Below, piece after piece: positions 18,962-28,338 of a stretch of 64,000 nucleotides of DNA. The stretch spans positions 174,312-238,311 of the forward strand of contig CAWJKM010000010.1 of assembly GCA_963843525.1 (NCBI GenBank), in the 5' to 3' direction. Under the pieces are notes generated by a model that saw only the letters and a list, made by a program, of their open reading frames with translations, was not told the origin of the DNA and ran no database searches. Within the stretch, counting starts at the first letter, position 1. The number at the start of each line of letters is the position of its first letter. The position numbers and the translations under genes were made by a program. This DNA comes from DATJPR01 sp963843525. GTDB lineage: Bacteria > Bacteroidota > Ignavibacteria > UBA10030 > UBA6906.

Positions 18962-19447
18962 ATGCGACGGAGAATCGTACGTGAGAAAGTCGTTCAGGCG
19001 CTCTACGCCTATGAGATCGGCGGCGATCCGGTCGAATATGTCATCAAGTGCGTGCTCACGGGCCTCGAGACAAACCCGACCGCGCACAGATTCGCGAGCC
19101 GGCTGGTGATTGAGACAATCGCGCACACAGAGGATATCGACCGGGTCCTCGGCCAGCATGTCACAAATTGGGATTTCAAACGCATCGCCGTCCTGGACAG
19201 GTTGATTCTCCGGATGGCCATTTGTGAACTGATGTATTTCAAAGAGATTCCCCCGAAAGTATCGGTGAACGAGGCGATCGAACTCGCGAAACTTTTCAGC
19301 ACCTCCCGGAGCAGCCAGTTCGTCAATGGGATTCTTGATGCCGTTCTTCACGACAGGAAGTCGCCGGGTAGTGTACCCAAATCCGGCCGTGGCTTGTACG
19401 AAGGGGATCCCCGGCACACAAAGAAGTTGCCCGTAAAGAACAATTAA
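18962..19447 (+). CDS. nusB: Transcription antitermination factor NusB
   Basis: The 161-residue protein is all-helical NusB, which binds BoxA RNA with NusE/S10 to give antitermination of rRNA operons. Hallmarks are RRIVREKVVQALYAYEIGGD at the start, NWDFKRIAVLDRLILRMAIC and KVSVNEAIELAKLFSTSRSS QFVNGILDAV. The tail of about 30 residues after the NusB core is basic and poorly conserved. I chose ATG at 18962; a GTG at 18953 is in frame and would add three residues, and the GGAG at 18946-18949 fits neither spacing perfectly. It lies 15 bp before the transporter gene. Confidence 0.93.
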   Translation: MRRRIVREKVVQALYAYEIGGDPVEYVIKCVLTGLETNPTAHRFASRLVIETIAHTEDIDRVLGQHVTNWDFKRIAVLDRLILRMAICELMYFKEIPPKVSVNEAIELAKLFSTSRSSQFVNGILDAVLHDRKSPGSVPKSGRGLYEGDPRHTKKLPVKNN

Positions 19448-19462
19448 CACTCCTCTCCAGGC

Positions 19463-20746
19463 ATGTCTGAGTCCCCCTCCGGTTCTGTTCCCGCGAACTC
19501 TGCGATAATGTCGCGCGGGCGCATCTTTGCCTGGACGCTCTTCGATTTCGCCAATACCGCATTTTCCGTCATCATCGTCACCGTGATTTATTCACGCTAC
19601 TTCACGAACCACGTTGCCGGCGGGAGGCGGTGGTTGTGGGGACTCGCGGTGAGCCTGTCCATGATATTTGCGGCTCTGCTTTCGCCACCGCTCGGCGCGG
19701 CTGCAGATTTTTCGAGAAGCAGAAAACGCTTTCTCCTGCTCTTCACCCTGGTCTCGGTCCTCTGTACTGCGTTGATGTTTTTTGTCCAGCAAGGAATGGT
19801 TGCCACCGGGATCCTCCTCTTTGTGCTGGCAAACATCGGATTCGAAGGCGGCCTGGTCTTCTACGATGCATTCCTCCCCGGTCTCACGGGGAAGAACTCC
19901 TACGGGCGCGTATCGGGGTACGGATTTGCCATGGGATACGTCGGCGCACTGGCAGTCCTCCTGATCGTGCTGCTTATCCTTCCGCCGCAAGAGGACCCCG
20001 CATATCTCTTCATGGTCCGGATTTCGTTCGTTGTCGCCGCGGCATTCTTCCTTGTGTTTTCTCTCCCCATCTTCTTCTTCGTCCATGAACCTCCGCTTCA
20101 AGCGGAGCGCCCACGGTCGATTATCCGGGCAGGCATGTCGCGCTCAGCTTCGACTTTCCGATCTCTTTTTGTCCGAAAGGAATACCCTTCCATAGCCCGG
20201 TTCCTGATTGCGTTTTTTCTTTACAACGACGGGATCCTGACTGTCATCGCGTTCGCCGCCATTTTTGCAGAACACATCCTCCACATGTCGGACACCGACA
20301 TTATCGTCTTCTTCGCCGTCGTCCAGACAAGCGCGATCCTCGGGTCGGTGGTGTTCGGCGTACTGACCGATAAGATCGGTCCAAAACGCACAATCTCGAT
20401 CACTCTGATCATCTGGATCGGGATCTGTTTCGGCGCGTTTTTTGTCTCTTCCGTGACGATGTTTTATGGAGTCGCTCTTGCCGCCGGAGTGGCCATCGGC
20501 TCTTCCCAGTCGGCGAGCAGGAGCCTTATGGCGCTCCTTACGCCAAAAAGTCATGAAGCGGAGTTTTTCGGGTTCTATGACGGCCTCTGCGGAAAGGCCT
20601 CGGCAGTTGTGGGACCCATCGTCTACGGCATCATTGCCGATTTGACAAATGAACGGGTCGGGGTTGCCGCGATTGGACTCTTTTTTGCGGTTGGATTGTT
20701 TATTCTTCAGGGGGTACATACCGAACAGCCGTCAACAACCGGCTGA
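19463..20746 (+). CDS. UMF1/Atg22-type MFS transporter
   Basis: The 427-residue protein has about twelve membrane segments, including IIVTVIYSRYFTNHV, LWGLAVSLSMIFAALLSPPL, FLLLFTLVSVLCTALMFFV and ISITLIIWIGICFGAFFVSS. The opening IFAWTLFDFANTAFSVIIVT and the VFYDAFLPGL stretch are typical of the UMF1 (unknown major facilitator) group related to yeast Atg22 vacuolar amino-acid exporters. The bacterial substrate is not known; amino acids are a common guess. It follows nusB after 15 bp, so they may share a transcript. Confidence 0.88.
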   Translation: MSESPSGSVPANSAIMSRGRIFAWTLFDFANTAFSVIIVTVIYSRYFTNHVAGGRRWLWGLAVSLSMIFAALLSPPLGAAADFSRSRKRFLLLFTLVSVLCTALMFFVQQGMVATGILLFVLANIGFEGGLVFYDAFLPGLTGKNSYGRVSGYGFAMGYVGALAVLLIVLLILPPQEDPAYLFMVRISFVVAAAFFLVFSLPIFFFVHEPPLQAERPRSIIRAGMSRSASTFRSLFVRKEYPSIARFLIAFFLYNDGILTVIAFAAIFAEHILHMSDTDIIVFFAVVQTSAILGSVVFGVLTDKIGPKRTISITLIIWIGICFGAFFVSSVTMFYGVALAAGVAIGSSQSASRSLMALLTPKSHEAEFFGFYDGLCGKASAVVGPIVYGIIADLTNERVGVAAIGLFFAVGLFILQGVHTEQPSTTG

Positions 20747-20910
20747 TTTCGGGGTTTTGATTGGCGCAGAGAGTTTGGTACATTATTCCATGCTTGGGGT
20801 CTGTACACAAGCACACCGGTCCGTGGAGGAACAGAGACCGCGCCGGGACCGGCAGCGGTGCACTACCTCCAGACGTCTCCCCGGGATATTTCCGCTTCCA
20901 TTTAAACCTT

Positions 20911-21642
20911 ATGGCCAGCTACTTTATCTCAGATGTACATCTCGGTCTCGGATCCCCCGCAGAAGAAAAGATCAAAGAGAACCGCTTGCTCGCGTTCCTC
21001 CGTGCAATTCAGCCGACCACCGAGCGCCTGTTTATCGTCGGAGATTTATTCGATTTTTGGTTTGAATACAGAACAGTGATCCCCAAGGGATTCCACCGGA
21101 CGCTGGCCGCGCTTCAGGACTTCACCGATCACGGTATCAAGGTGGAATACCTTCTCGGCAATCACGACTACTGGATGGATAGCTTCTTCGAAGAAGAAAT
21201 TGGCATCCTGGTCCGCCCAAAGCCCTATGAAACAATTGTCGATGGGAAACGAGTCTATCTGCATCACGGGGACGGTCTCGCGACTCACGATCTCGGGTAC
21301 AAACTCATCAAACCGGTTCTCCGGAACAAGCTGAGCATTTTCGCGTACCGGTGGCTGCACCCGGACCTCGGGGTAAAACTCGCCCACCGGTCATCACAGA
21401 CGAGCCGCACCTACACTTCGAAGAAGGACTTCGGGGAAGAGGAAGGAATGATGGCGCATGCCACGAAGATGATCGAGCGCGGTATCGATGTTGTGGTCAT
21501 GGGGCATCGGCACGAGCCGGCGCTTACTCCAATCGGCGGCGGGGTGTATGTCAATCTTGGCGACTGGATCTCGCACGCCACCTATGGACGTTTCGCTCTC
21601 GGGGTGATGCACCTCGACACGTGGAACGGGAAGATGGATTGA
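20911..21642 (+). CDS. lpxH: UDP-2,3-diacylglucosamine diphosphatase (LpxH-like metallophosphoesterase)
   Basis: The 243-residue protein hydrolyses UDP-2,3-diacylglucosamine to lipid X in lipid A biosynthesis, at the inner face of the membrane. The calcineurin-like two-metal motifs are visible: FISDVHLG near residue 5, GDLFDFWFEYR near 43, LLGNHDYWMD near 78, LHHGDGLA near 112 and MGHRHEPA near 196. Length suits LpxH. The frame extends upstream to 20761 but that part lacks family character; ATG at 20911 begins MASYFISDVHLG, the usual start. It has no strong Shine-Dalgarno sequence, so the choice rests on family alignment. It ends 3 bp before the PBP1A gene, so both envelope genes are likely co-transcribed. 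Confidence 0.9.
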   Translation: MASYFISDVHLGLGSPAEEKIKENRLLAFLRAIQPTTERLFIVGDLFDFWFEYRTVIPKGFHRTLAALQDFTDHGIKVEYLLGNHDYWMDSFFEEEIGILVRPKPYETIVDGKRVYLHHGDGLATHDLGYKLIKPVLRNKLSIFAYRWLHPDLGVKLAHRSSQTSRTYTSKKDFGEEEGMMAHATKMIERGIDVVVMGHRHEPALTPIGGGVYVNLGDWISHATYGRFALGVMHLDTWNGKMD

Positions 21643-21645
21643 ACT

Positions 21646-23952
21646 ATGGACACGCCTGAACAACCGAACGAGCAGTCGGCGCCTGCACCCGGGCCTGCAA
21701 AACCCCCAATTCTTCAGCCCGCTCCCCCGAAGAAGGGAAGAACCCTGCGCCTGAGCCCGCAAGCCCGCTTGCTCATTGTCGGAGGCATTCTCCTTGCCCT
21801 GTGCACCGCGTACGGGGTGTATCTGTTTTCCGGACTCCCTTCCCTTGCGCGCATCGAAAACCCGAAAGCCGAGCTGGCAACGAAGGTGTATTCCGCCGAC
21901 GGCGAGGTGCTGGATATGTTCTATATCAAGAACAGGTCCCACCTCTCATTTAACGAAATCCCCAAACAGGTGATTGTCGCCCTGATCGCCACCGAAGACA
22001 AGGATTTTTACAGTCACTGGGGCGTCGACCTTCCGCGCTTTCTCAAGGCAATGGTGAAGAATGTCGTTTTTCACGCACACGAAGGCGCGAGCACCATCAC
22101 CATGCAGCTTTCGCGCAACCTCTATCTCGGCCATAGCGACCGGACGATTTTCGACACGGTGACCAGAAAGATACGCGAATTCATCACCGCGATTCAATTG
22201 GAGCGGGCTTTCACGAAGGACGAAATCCTGGAGTTCTATCTGAACGTCGTCTATTTCGGGCGCGGTGCGTACGGCATCCAGGCTGCTTCCCAGGTGTACT
22301 TCGGCAAGGATCCGGGGGAGCTCTCGCTGCCGGAGACCGCCACGCTCATCGGGCTGGTCAAGGGACCGGGCTATTACGACCCGGTCACCCACCCCGACCG
22401 CGCTCTTGCCCGCAGGAATATTGTCCTGTCGCAAATGGCAAAATACGACAATATTTCTCCGGCGGAGGAGATCGAGGCGAAGGCCATCCCGCTCCAGTTG
22501 CGATCCGCGGAAGAAATGTCTTCCACCGGCATTGCGCCGCATTTCGTGGAATATATCCGCCAGCAGTTGACGCAAAAAGCGGAAAAGTACGGGTTTGATC
22601 TGTACCGGGATGGATTGTCCGTGTACACCACGCTGGACAGTCGGATGCAGCGGGCCGCAAACAGGGCGGTGGAAGAACATCTCGCGATCTACCAGCCGTT
22701 GTTTGACAAGCAGTGGATCTGGGCGAAACAACACGAAGCCCTCTTGCAGGTCATCGACCAGACAATTCAGCTTTCACCGGAATACCGGAAGGCGGCCAAT
22801 CAGCATGACCGCGACAGCGTCGCGAACGCATTGAAGCACGATGCGGCATGGGTCGATTCCGTGAAGCATGTCGCCCAGACGATCGATGTCGGGTTTGTCG
22901 CGCTTGATCCCAGGAACGGTCATATTCTGGCCATGGTGGGAGGATCAAATTTCCGGTCGTTCAAGTACGGCCTGAATCACGTCACGCAAATCAAGCGCCA
23001 GCCCGGGTCGGCCTTCAAGCCGTTCGTCTACACCGTCGCGATCGATAACGGATACCCGCCGTCGTATGAAATTCTGAACCAACCTGTGACCATCATGATG
23101 GCGGACGGAACAGAATGGAAACCTTCAAATTTCGAGGGTGATTTCGGAGGGATGACGACGATCCGCGAGGCGGTGAAACATTCGATTAACCTTGTCGCAG
23201 TCCGCGCGATGATCGAAAATATCGCCCCGGTCTCGCAGGTGGTGGAATACGCCCACCGCATGGGGATTTCATCCTATCTTCCCCCCTATGCTTCTCTCGC
23301 CCTGGGATCCGGCGAAGTCTCTCCTCTCGAAATCACGAGCGCGTATGGAGTGTTCGCCAATCATGGCGTCCGCGTTGACCCGATTTCCATCCTGAAAATC
23401 GAGGACAAGGATGGCAACGTCCTGGAAGACAATACCCCGGCGCAACGGGAGGTACTCAGTGAAGAGACCGCGTTCATCATGACGACGCTTCTGGAAGGCG
23501 TCGTGAACGGAGGGACCGGCGCACACGTCCGCGACTATTTCCAGCTCCCGGCCGCGGGAAAGACAGGGACCACAACGGACTTTGCGGACGCCTGGTTTAT
23601 CGGGTACACGCCGCAAATCACGGCAGGAGTGTGGGTCGGGTTCGATATCAATAGCGTGCACTTCACGAACTGGGACGGTCAGGGCGGACGCGCCGCCGCG
23701 CCGATCTGGGGGAGGTTCATGAAGTACGTCTACGAAGACCCGACGATCGGCATGCCGTTGGAATATTTCCAGAAGCCGGACAAGGTCCTTGAGGAGAAGA
23801 TTTGCACCGAAACGAAGAAGCTCGCCACACCGTACTGCCCGCAGACGATGACGGAATATTTTACGGAGAAGACGCTCCCTCCGAAGTGCGACAAGCATGC
23901 GACGGCGCGATGGCAGGAAGGCCAGGATGCCGGGGGGACCATCAGCTTCTGA
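21646..23952 (+). CDS. mrcA: Penicillin-binding protein 1A (bifunctional transglycosylase/transpeptidase)
   Basis: The 768-residue class A PBP polymerises and crosslinks peptidoglycan. After a Pro-rich cytoplasmic tail a membrane anchor occurs at residues ~43-64 (LIVGGILLALCTAYGVYLF). The GT51 domain shows ATEDKDFYSHWGVD near 120, GASTITMQLSRNLYLGHSD near 150 and FYLNVVYFGRGAYGIQAAS. The transpeptidase domain has the active-site SAFK (PGSAFKPFVYTVA), SIN and KTGTT motifs, all intact. A C-terminal extension of about 60 residues carries several Cys residues. Length is normal for the family. It follows lpxH by 3 bp. Confidence 0.95.
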   Translation: MDTPEQPNEQSAPAPGPAKPPILQPAPPKKGRTLRLSPQARLLIVGGILLALCTAYGVYLFSGLPSLARIENPKAELATKVYSADGEVLDMFYIKNRSHLSFNEIPKQVIVALIATEDKDFYSHWGVDLPRFLKAMVKNVVFHAHEGASTITMQLSRNLYLGHSDRTIFDTVTRKIREFITAIQLERAFTKDEILEFYLNVVYFGRGAYGIQAASQVYFGKDPGELSLPETATLIGLVKGPGYYDPVTHPDRALARRNIVLSQMAKYDNISPAEEIEAKAIPLQLRSAEEMSSTGIAPHFVEYIRQQLTQKAEKYGFDLYRDGLSVYTTLDSRMQRAANRAVEEHLAIYQPLFDKQWIWAKQHEALLQVIDQTIQLSPEYRKAANQHDRDSVANALKHDAAWVDSVKHVAQTIDVGFVALDPRNGHILAMVGGSNFRSFKYGLNHVTQIKRQPGSAFKPFVYTVAIDNGYPPSYEILNQPVTIMMADGTEWKPSNFEGDFGGMTTIREAVKHSINLVAVRAMIENIAPVSQVVEYAHRMGISSYLPPYASLALGSGEVSPLEITSAYGVFANHGVRVDPISILKIEDKDGNVLEDNTPAQREVLSEETAFIMTTLLEGVVNGGTGAHVRDYFQLPAAGKTGTTTDFADAWFIGYTPQITAGVWVGFDINSVHFTNWDGQGGRAAAPIWGRFMKYVYEDPTIGMPLEYFQKPDKVLEEKICTETKKLATPYCPQTMTEYFTEKTLPPKCDKHATARWQEGQDAGGTISF

Positions 23953-24304
23953 CCGTGAGGACTGCCTTCCTCCTGTATTGTGTATAGCGTGACGATTGTG
24001 GGAACGAGGCGAAGGGGAACTGTAGGATTTTGAACGAGGAACTTGTACATTTCAGAGATCACCAACCGGTGTCACACCACGCACCGGTTATAACACCGCG
24101 ACAGAGTTCTCAGAGTCTCTCTCCGTCGACTGCGCGTCAGAAATTTCCAGAGCTGGAATTTTCCATCCGCGGCCTGTTCACCCCAGCCGGATACCGTTGC
24201 AGGTGCTGCCTCCTCTTTGCGCCCTCTCCGGTACTCGACCATACGTCGTTCGACCTGGCAAAAGCACTTCCCGCCCGTGCGAAAACCCGGACGGGATCCA
24301 TCGT
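23953..24304. other. Intergenic region upstream of the DEAD-box-like gene
   Basis: A 352-bp gap with no convincing gene. A frame at 24030-24329 has low-complexity, non-conserved character and overlaps the next gene in another frame, so I do not count it. It should contain the promoter of the following gene. Confidence 0.35.
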
Positions 24305-25669
24305 ATGTCCATCAACGAGGTCTCAGTGAGCTTCCAATCTTTCGGTCTCGAGAGCAGTCTCATCAACGAAGCTGCCGCTGCGGGATTTACTGAACCGACG
24401 TCCTTCCAATCTCTCGCGATTCCCCCCGCCCTGTCGGGCAAAGACGTCCTCGGACGGACGAATGGGAATCCGGGGAAGGCCGAAGCATTCATCCTCCCCC
24501 TGCTCCAGCACGTGTCCCGCAATTCACCCGGAGGAGAGGAACCAATGTTCCCCCGTGCCCTGATCCTCGCCCCTACCCGGAAAGCAACGCAGGAAGTTCA
24601 GGCTGCGACGTTGCGCTACGGCCGGCAGACGACGGTGCGGGTCATTGGCATTTTCGGCGGCGTGGATATCGAAAAACAAATCAGACTCCTGCGCCGCAGG
24701 ACCGATGTGGTGGTCGCAACACCGGGGAGATTGCTCGACCACATTGCGCGCGGGAGCGTGAACCTTTCGCAGGTCGGCTTCCTGGTCATCGACGAATCCG
24801 ACAAAATGGTGGAAATGGGACTTATCCGCGACGTCCGGAAGATCATCGATGGTCTCCAGGCGCCGCGGCAGACAATGGTGTTTGCCGGGGCGTTGTCGGA
24901 CGAGGTATTGGCGTTCGCCGGCGGCATTCTCCGCGAACCGGTAACGGTGGACGTCGAAGAGGACCTGCGACCCAAAGCATCCACCCGACAACGGTTCTAT
25001 TCGGCAAGGCGGGAAACGCGAATCCGCATGCTCCTCCAGCTCCTCGAGACGGAATCGATGAGACACGTCATCGTGATCTCCCGAACGGACTATGAAGCGG
25101 ATCGCATCACGCGGATCCTCAAGGGGAAAGGGATCGCCTCACAGGCAGTCCGCCCGGACTGGACACACAGCCAGCAGGAACAGGCCTACACAGGGATGAA
25201 AAATGGGAAGATCCGCGTTCTGGTGGGCACCAATCAGATCGTCGGACAATCGGGGGGAAAGGAGATCGATCACCTCATCAATTATGACTTCCCCCGGGAG
25301 GAAGCAACTACAGCTGCAGGAAACGGGTCCCTCGTCGCGCAACGTCCCCCAACAGATACGATAACGTTTGTCACGGATGATGATCGCGCGGAGCTCGACA
25401 GAATTGAGCAATCGACCGGTCAGCGGGTTGTCGTCATGCCGTTTCCCAGGAAAGAGGGGCGAAGGATGCCCGAAGGAACGGCCCAGAAGAGGAAGAATGA
25501 TGGAGGGAGAAAAATGTTCGAACGAAAGCCGCAGCCCGTTCACAAGAAGACCACACCACCGAAAAACCGGAAGAAGAATCCTATCGTGTTCGCCCGCAGA
25601 AAAAAGCCGGTCAAGAAGATGGAGACGTTTTCCTCCGATCTTGGCGGCGCCGGATGGTCGGGCTATTGA
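24305..25669 (+). CDS. Degenerate DEAD-box RNA helicase-like protein with basic tail
   Basis: The 454-residue protein has the two RecA-like domains of a DEAD-box helicase. The Q motif region is intact (FQSFGLESSLINEAAAAGFT EP and PTSFQSLAIPPALSGKDVL), as are LAPTRKATQEVQ, ATPGRLLDH and INYDFPRE. The catalytic motifs are not. The P-loop reads NGNPGKAEAF (K kept, Ser/Thr lost), DEAD is DESD, SAT is AGA, motif V is TNQIVGQSGGKEID rather than TDVAARGLD, and motif VI has no HRxGRxxR. A Lys/Arg-rich tail of about 75 residues (KNRKKNPIVFARRKKPVKK) could bind RNA. I infer an RNA-binding protein that has lost ATP-driven unwinding, but this is not tested. It follows PBP1A after 352 bp and converges on the small gene at 25701. 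Confidence 0.85.
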   Translation: MSINEVSVSFQSFGLESSLINEAAAAGFTEPTSFQSLAIPPALSGKDVLGRTNGNPGKAEAFILPLLQHVSRNSPGGEEPMFPRALILAPTRKATQEVQAATLRYGRQTTVRVIGIFGGVDIEKQIRLLRRRTDVVVATPGRLLDHIARGSVNLSQVGFLVIDESDKMVEMGLIRDVRKIIDGLQAPRQTMVFAGALSDEVLAFAGGILREPVTVDVEEDLRPKASTRQRFYSARRETRIRMLLQLLETESMRHVIVISRTDYEADRITRILKGKGIASQAVRPDWTHSQQEQAYTGMKNGKIRVLVGTNQIVGQSGGKEIDHLINYDFPREEATTAAGNGSLVAQRPPTDTITFVTDDDRAELDRIEQSTGQRVVVMPFPRKEGRRMPEGTAQKRKNDGGRKMFERKPQPVHKKTTPPKNRKKNPIVFARRKKPVKKMETFSSDLGGAGWSGY

Positions 25670-25700
25670 TTGCTGCCCGCTCTCGGTCGCCCGATCGAGA

Positions 25701-25841
25701 TCAATCCACCATCGCTTCCCAATCGATGGAATCGTCGGCCTCAGCCGCAATCGGCCGGACGGTCGGTTTCTTCCGATCACCAAGTATGAACAGCGGAATC
25801 GATGCCAAAGCCAGCAGTGTTGCCATTTTCCAGAACCGCAT
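25701..25841 (-). CDS. 46-residue membrane-tail protein (small ORF)
   Basis: A short frame reading MRFWKMATLLALASIPLFIL, a clear membrane or uncleaved signal segment, followed by a Lys/Arg pair and an acidic tail ending WEAMVD. A GGGGG ribosome-binding site lies six bases before the ATG (839-841). It resembles short proteins that I recall from Ignavibacteria-type genomes with a conserved LLALASIPL segment and Asp/Glu-rich end, but I cannot verify this. It lies between the helicase-like gene and the GH92 gene, on the minus strand. Its function is unknown. Confidence 0.5.
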   Translation of the reverse strand: MRFWKMATLLALASIPLFILGDRKKPTVRPIAAEADDSIDWEAMVD

Positions 25842-25940
25842 GATGTGCCCCCGATAGTGTGCGAACGACCCTTACTGATCGAGTATACGTTAAAGGGACG
25901 CGTTTTGTTGTGATAGCAAGCACACATCGGTGAAATAAAT

Positions 25941-28223
25941 TCAGCGCGCAGCCCTCCCCCACTCCTTGTTCGGTTCTGGTCCCATGGTAAAGTCGATCGC
26001 TCCACCGTTCTTCATTTCCTTGTACGGGAGGATCGGCGAATCCCACCGTTTCCCATTCACCTTCACCGATTGAATATAGATGTTCCGCGGAGAAAGATTT
26101 CTTGCCGTCATCGTGAACACTTTGCCATTCGAGAGGTGCATGGTCGCCTCCGGGAGAGCCGGGCTTCCGATGACATACTCCCCGGACCCGGGACAGACGG
26201 GGTAGAACCCCAGGGCCGTGAAAATGTACCAGGCCGACATCTGCCCGCAGTCGTCGTTGCCACAAAGGGAGTTCGGCTTGTTGCCGTACTGGGTGTTCAT
26301 AACCTCGTGTAATCGTTCCTGTGCCTTCCAGGGTTCTCCGGCGCACGAATAGAGGTAAATGATATGATGACTCGGTTCGTTTCCATGCCAGTATTCGCCG
26401 ATGATCCCCTTGATGTCATCGACCCCGCGCGTGCTGTCGCTTGCCTGGACCATGAAGAGAGAGTCGAGCTTTCCGCAAAACCGCTCTTTGCCCCCCATCA
26501 GGTTGATCAGACCCGGGATATCCTGTGGAACGTACCAGCTGTATTGCCAGCTCGTCCCCTCCGTGAAATCGCCGCCTTCGACGTAGAGATGCGGGTCAAA
26601 CGGAACCCGCCAGTTTCCGTGCGAATCCTTCCCCCGCATCAAGCCGTACGCCGGATCAAAGAGGTTTTTATAATTCTCCGAGCGTTTCATGAAATACGCG
26701 TAGTCCTGCTCATAACCAAGCGCCTTGGCCATCTGAGCCACGCACCAGTCGTCGTAAGCGTATTCCAGTGTTTTCGAGACCGATTCATTTTCCCTGTCGA
26801 ACGGCACCCACCCCAGCTTCGCGTACGTCATCATGTTGTCGTAGTGGGGATTCATTGCGGTCGCCCGTACCGCCTGGTAGGCCCTTCGGGCGTCAAATCC
26901 TTTCACCCCGTTGAGAAAGCCATCGACAATTACCGGGACTGCGTGATAGCCAATCATGCACCAGGTTTCGTTGCCCTGGAGAGACCAGACGGGGAGGAGA
27001 TGTTCCACGCTCTGGTCGTAGTGTGCAAGCATGCTGTTGATCATATCGGCATCCCGGCCGGCTTGAATCAACGCGAACAGCGGATGAGTCGCACGATAGG
27101 TATCCCAGAGAGAGAAGATAGCGTAGTTGGTGAACCCCGCAGCCTTGTGAGTATTGTGGTCCAGCCCTTCATAGTCTCCGTTGACATCCTCATACAGACA
27201 CGGGGCAAGGAAGGCGTGATACATCGAGGTATAGAAGGTCTCTTTTTGCTCCTGTGGACCCTGGATGCGTATCCGTTGGAGTTCATGCTCCCAGGCTTCA
27301 CGGGTATCACGGCGTACCTTGTCGAATCCCCACCCCGGTATCTCCGCGTCGAGATTCTTTCGTGCATTCTCCGCACTCGTTGCGGAAATGCCGATCTTCA
27401 CCATGATGACTTCGTTTGTGCGTGTCCTGTAGTGTGCCAGGAATTGTATGTTCTTCCCGGCTGCCTCTGCGGCGCTGCGGAACCGGTAGGTATTGTAGAT
27501 GACCGGTTTGCCATCGCTCACGATCCGGAAATCATCGAACTTCCGGGAGTAGCGGGCCGCAAAATACAGCCCCCGGTCTTTCGCCCACCCGTTCACAAGA
27601 TGAAAACCGGTGACGGTGGAGTCGTCTTCCACACGAAGGCGCGACCACACGACATTCCACCGGAGGACGTGAGTGAGATCGGTGAGAATGAATGCGCTAT
27701 CGCTCGCCGGAAAGGTCAGCCGGATGATTCCCGAGCGCGGAGCCGCCGTGAGTTCAACCTGGACGCCGGGGTCGAGCATCTTCACGCGATAGTAGCCCGG
27801 CGAGGACTCTTCGTCGTTGTGAGAGTACCGGGAACGATAGCCGGAATCGGGGAACGCCTTTGACCCGGGAATCAATTTTGGCGTCCCGACGACGGGAGTG
27901 AAAAGGAAATCGCCCAGGTCGGGAATTCCCGTCCCGTTCAGATGGGTGAGGCTGAAGCCGATAATCGAGCTGTCGGAGTATTCGTAGCCCGACGCTGTCT
28001 CCCACAGTTCCATCTCCGTGTCGGGTCCCAGCTGCATCATGCCGAAGGGCGCAGAGGGTCCGGGGAAGGTATTTCCGTCGCCTTCTGTGCCCACGAACGG
28101 CCGGACGAAGTCGACGAGGGATCCGGCACTTCCCTTCTCCTGGGCAAGGGCCGGATTCGCCATAAGGAGGCCGCAGAGAGTGAATGCACTGAACATCATC
28201 ACTGTACGGTGTCGATTTTCCAT
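25941..28223 (-). CDS. GH92 alpha-mannosidase
   Basis: The 760-residue enzyme is a standard-length family 92 exo-alpha-mannosidase with signal peptide (MENRHRTVMMFSAFTLCGLLM). Hallmarks: RPFVGTEGDGNTFPGPSAPFG, GFSLTHLNGTGIPDLGD, FSLWDTYRATHPLFALI, GWVPFDRENESVSKTLEYAY DDWC, GNEPSHHIIYLY and CGNDDCGQMSAWYIFTALGF. It has no internal insertion, in contrast to the GH92 at 3426. GH92 enzymes remove terminal alpha-mannose from N-glycans, and the organism has a GH125 partner. It lies 115 bp downstream of the S37 peptidase gene (28339-29607) and could be co-transcribed with it. Start chosen at the ATG 28221-28223, which begins a good signal peptide; the longer frame (to 28256) starts without one. Confidence 0.94.
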   Translation of the reverse strand: MENRHRTVMMFSAFTLCGLLMANPALAQEKGSAGSLVDFVRPFVGTEGDGNTFPGPSAPFGMMQLGPDTEMELWETASGYEYSDSSIIGFSLTHLNGTGIPDLGDFLFTPVVGTPKLIPGSKAFPDSGYRSRYSHNDEESSPGYYRVKMLDPGVQVELTAAPRSGIIRLTFPASDSAFILTDLTHVLRWNVVWSRLRVEDDSTVTGFHLVNGWAKDRGLYFAARYSRKFDDFRIVSDGKPVIYNTYRFRSAAEAAGKNIQFLAHYRTRTNEVIMVKIGISATSAENARKNLDAEIPGWGFDKVRRDTREAWEHELQRIRIQGPQEQKETFYTSMYHAFLAPCLYEDVNGDYEGLDHNTHKAAGFTNYAIFSLWDTYRATHPLFALIQAGRDADMINSMLAHYDQSVEHLLPVWSLQGNETWCMIGYHAVPVIVDGFLNGVKGFDARRAYQAVRATAMNPHYDNMMTYAKLGWVPFDRENESVSKTLEYAYDDWCVAQMAKALGYEQDYAYFMKRSENYKNLFDPAYGLMRGKDSHGNWRVPFDPHLYVEGGDFTEGTSWQYSWYVPQDIPGLINLMGGKERFCGKLDSLFMVQASDSTRGVDDIKGIIGEYWHGNEPSHHIIYLYSCAGEPWKAQERLHEVMNTQYGNKPNSLCGNDDCGQMSAWYIFTALGFYPVCPGSGEYVIGSPALPEATMHLSNGKVFTMTARNLSPRNIYIQSVKVNGKRWDSPILPYKEMKNGGAIDFTMGPEPNKEWGRAAR

Positions 28224-28338
28224 AGAAATCTTCCAAGTTAAGTAGTGAACAATCACTTGAGTTCAAACGAATCGGAGGGCCCGGATGTTCTGAACGACGG
28301 AAGGTGAACACTCCAGTGAACGGTCGAAGAACGTACCG

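Noticed and set aside
24030..24329. 99-residue plus-strand frame before the helicase-like gene
   Set aside because: Low-complexity and overlaps the accepted gene in another frame; no ribosome site.
26364..27863. 499-residue plus-strand frame opposite the second GH92
   Set aside because: Antisense shadow; the GH92 protein on the minus strand has full family motifs.
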